Positions 56,877 through 57,780 of a stretch of DNA of 57,780 nucleotides are shown here, in pieces. Positions within the stretch are counted from its first letter, which is position 1; each line of letters starts with the position of its first letter. A program made the translations under genes and the position numbers. This DNA comes from Candidatus Poribacteria bacterium. GTDB taxonomy: Bacteria > Poribacteria > WGA-4E > WGA-3G. The stretch spans positions 1-57,780 of the forward strand of contig JAPOZO010000099.1 in NCBI GenBank assembly GCA_026706025.1. Reading direction: 5' to 3'. Under the pieces are notes generated by a model. The model saw only the letters and a list, made by a program, of their open reading frames with translations, was not told the DNA's origin and made no database searches.

Positions 56877-57780
56877 TCACATTATTTCTTCAGCGTTTTG
56901 GTATAAGTAACAGTTGCATGAACGCGTTTGCGTGAAACGTGTTTCGTCTGGATATGTGTCCTTACACATAGGCATGACTTCTGGACAACGTGGATGAAAA
57001 TAACAGCCAGCGGGACGATTGATGGGTGACGGCACGTCGCCCTCCAGTCGAATTTTCTCAACACCGGTCTGCGGATCCATCTTCGGGACAGCAGAGAGGA
57101 GTGCCCGCGTATACGGATGCCTCGGCGAATCGAAAATTTCCTCTGTTGTCCCACGCTCAACAATTCTACCGAGATACATCACCGCTACCTCGTCCGCAAA
57201 GTACTCGACGACAGAAAGGTTATGTGTGATGAAGAGATAGGTGAGATTGAAATCGGTCTGTAGTGATTTCAGGAGATTCAGTATCTGCGCTTGGACGGAC
57301 ACGTCTAACGCACTCGTCGCCTCGTCACAGACGATGAACTCCGGATCGACAGCGAGACAGCGTGCGATACCGATGCGTTGCCTCTGACCGCCAGAGAATT
57401 CGTGCGGGTAGCGCGTCACCATGTCCGGTGATAAACCGACCCGCTGCATGAGTTCTGCAACTCGATTCTCGCGTTCCTCAGCAGATTCACCGATACCGTG
57501 TGCCTGCAGCCCCTCCTGAATAATCGCGCCTATGGTCATCCGAGGATTCAGAGAGGCGTAAGGATCCTGAAAGATAATCTGCATCCGTTTCCGATACGGG
57601 TGCAGATGTTGACGCGTGACAGTTGCGATGTTATCACCGTCATAGATAAGATCACCTTTGACCGGCACGCCTAATCGGAGAATCCCTTTACCGAAAGAGG
57701 TCTTGCCGGACCCGGATTCGCCGACAAGCGCAAGCGTCTTCCCGCGCGGAATATCAAGCGTAACATCATCAACAGCATAG
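56877..57780 (-). CDS. Oligopeptide/dipeptide ABC transporter ATP-binding protein, OppF/DppF type (N terminus beyond window)
   Basis: The frame is open to the end of the window and gives 300 residues; the first residues seen are AVDDVTLDIPRGKTL. The Walker A is GESGSGKT, the Q-loop is FQDPYASLNPRM, the signature is FSGGQRQRIGIAR, the Walker B is FIVCDEATSALD, and the H-loop is FITHNLSVVEY. The C-terminal oligopeptide-ABC domain shows HPYTRALLSAVP and CYFHPRCPEVMP. This is the second ATPase of a peptide/nickel-type importer; the companion OppD and permeases should be upstream, beyond the window. Only the first few dozen residues are missing. Confidence 0.92.
   Translation of the reverse strand, partial: YAVDDVTLDIPRGKTLALVGESGSGKTSFGKGILRLGVPVKGDLIYDGDNIATVTRQHLHPYRKRMQIIFQDPYASLNPRMTIGAIIQEGLQAHGIGESAEERENRVAELMQRVGLSPDMVTRYPHEFSGGQRQRIGIARCLAVDPEFIVCDEATSALDVSVQAQILNLLKSLQTDFNLTYLFITHNLSVVEYFADEVAVMYLGRIVERGTTEEIFDSPRHPYTRALLSAVPKMDPQTGVEKIRLEGDVPSPINRPAGCYFHPRCPEVMPMCKDTYPDETRFTQTRSCNCYLYQNAEEIM

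Noticed and set aside
56699-56935. A 78-codon plus-strand reading frame with a hydrophobic start
   Set aside because: It lies inside the GTTGGGTT inverted-repeat element, overlaps the end of the ABC ATPase gene, has no ribosome site and resembles no family.
1-57780. tRNA, rRNA, riboswitch or prophage genes
   Set aside because: I looked for cloverleaf, rRNA-like and phage structural gene signals by eye and found none; a tRNAscan or Rfam search could still find something small.

Overview
The window looks like chromosomal DNA of an uncultivated, moderate-GC, Gram-negative-type bacterium. The closest match I can infer is Candidatus Poribacteria or a neighbouring lineage (marine or sponge-associated); no rRNA or marker tree is available to confirm it. 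The grounds are the gene families: DUF1501 proteins, secreted FG-GAP/UnbV proteins, several Gfo/Idh/MocA oxidoreductases, enolase-superfamily and class V aminotransferase genes, a GH127 arabinofuranosidase, giant WD40 proteins including one fused to an ECF sigma factor, many toxin-antitoxin modules, and a large load of dispersed palindromic repeats. The housekeeping genes murB, purH and mutL are present and intact. I saw no rRNA, tRNA, CRISPR array or prophage.

Layout. 1-4418: the 3' end of one DUF1501 gene and a complete paralogue, a pentapeptide-repeat K+ channel, and a Gfo/Idh oxidoreductase. 4538-9799: an AAA ATPase, a MITE-like element, a second copy of the K+ channel, and a zinc-metalloprotease/TPR protein. 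9917-15596: a secreted small protein, murB behind a consensus sigma-70 promoter, a TPR lipo/secreted protein, a LamG protein and an FG-GAP/UnbV protein. 15686-20338: minus-strand catabolic genes (ManD-like dehydratase, hydantoinase A, D-2-hydroxyacid dehydrogenase). 20623-25414: a Thr-type sulfatase-like hydrolase, a VOC protein, an EamA transporter, an SNase lipoprotein and an Fe-dependent alcohol dehydrogenase. 25443-29473: HicA-HicB-HicB, an HD protein, purH, and a RelE toxin with an internally duplicated antitoxin. 29489-39661: CysE-like acetyltransferase, aminotransferase, Gfo/Idh, WD40-dockerin, MBL-fold hydrolase, orphan antitoxin, FG-GAP/sorting-domain protein and a lectin-like protein. 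39662-40605: a structured IS200/IS605-end-like RNA region and an IS1-InsA-derived protein. 40870-44600: Gfo/Idh, a C39-like protein and GH127. 44617-52549: ECF sigma-WD40 fusion, two ABC-2 permeases and a secreted WD40 protein, linked by three near-identical ECF-type promoters. 52550-57780: a 1.2-kb palindrome-rich spacer, a GH108-like lysozyme, mutL, repeats and the C-terminal part of an Opp/Dpp ATPase.

The most interesting points are these. (1) An ECF sigma factor is fused to 14 WD40 repeats, and its own promoter recurs twice upstream of neighbouring ABC-2 permeases. (2) Two families of dispersed repeats sit directly against start codons; one keeps a constant 9-nt loop while its stem covaries. 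(3) Palindromic repeats have been absorbed into coding sequence, especially in the hydantoinase gene. (4) A short C-terminal motif around WG-x-x-K is shared by three unrelated secreted proteins. (5) An IS605-like omega-RNA/right-end remnant lies without a tnpB gene. (6) A RelE partner antitoxin is made of two tandem copies of itself. All functional statements are from reading the sequence; no database search was run.
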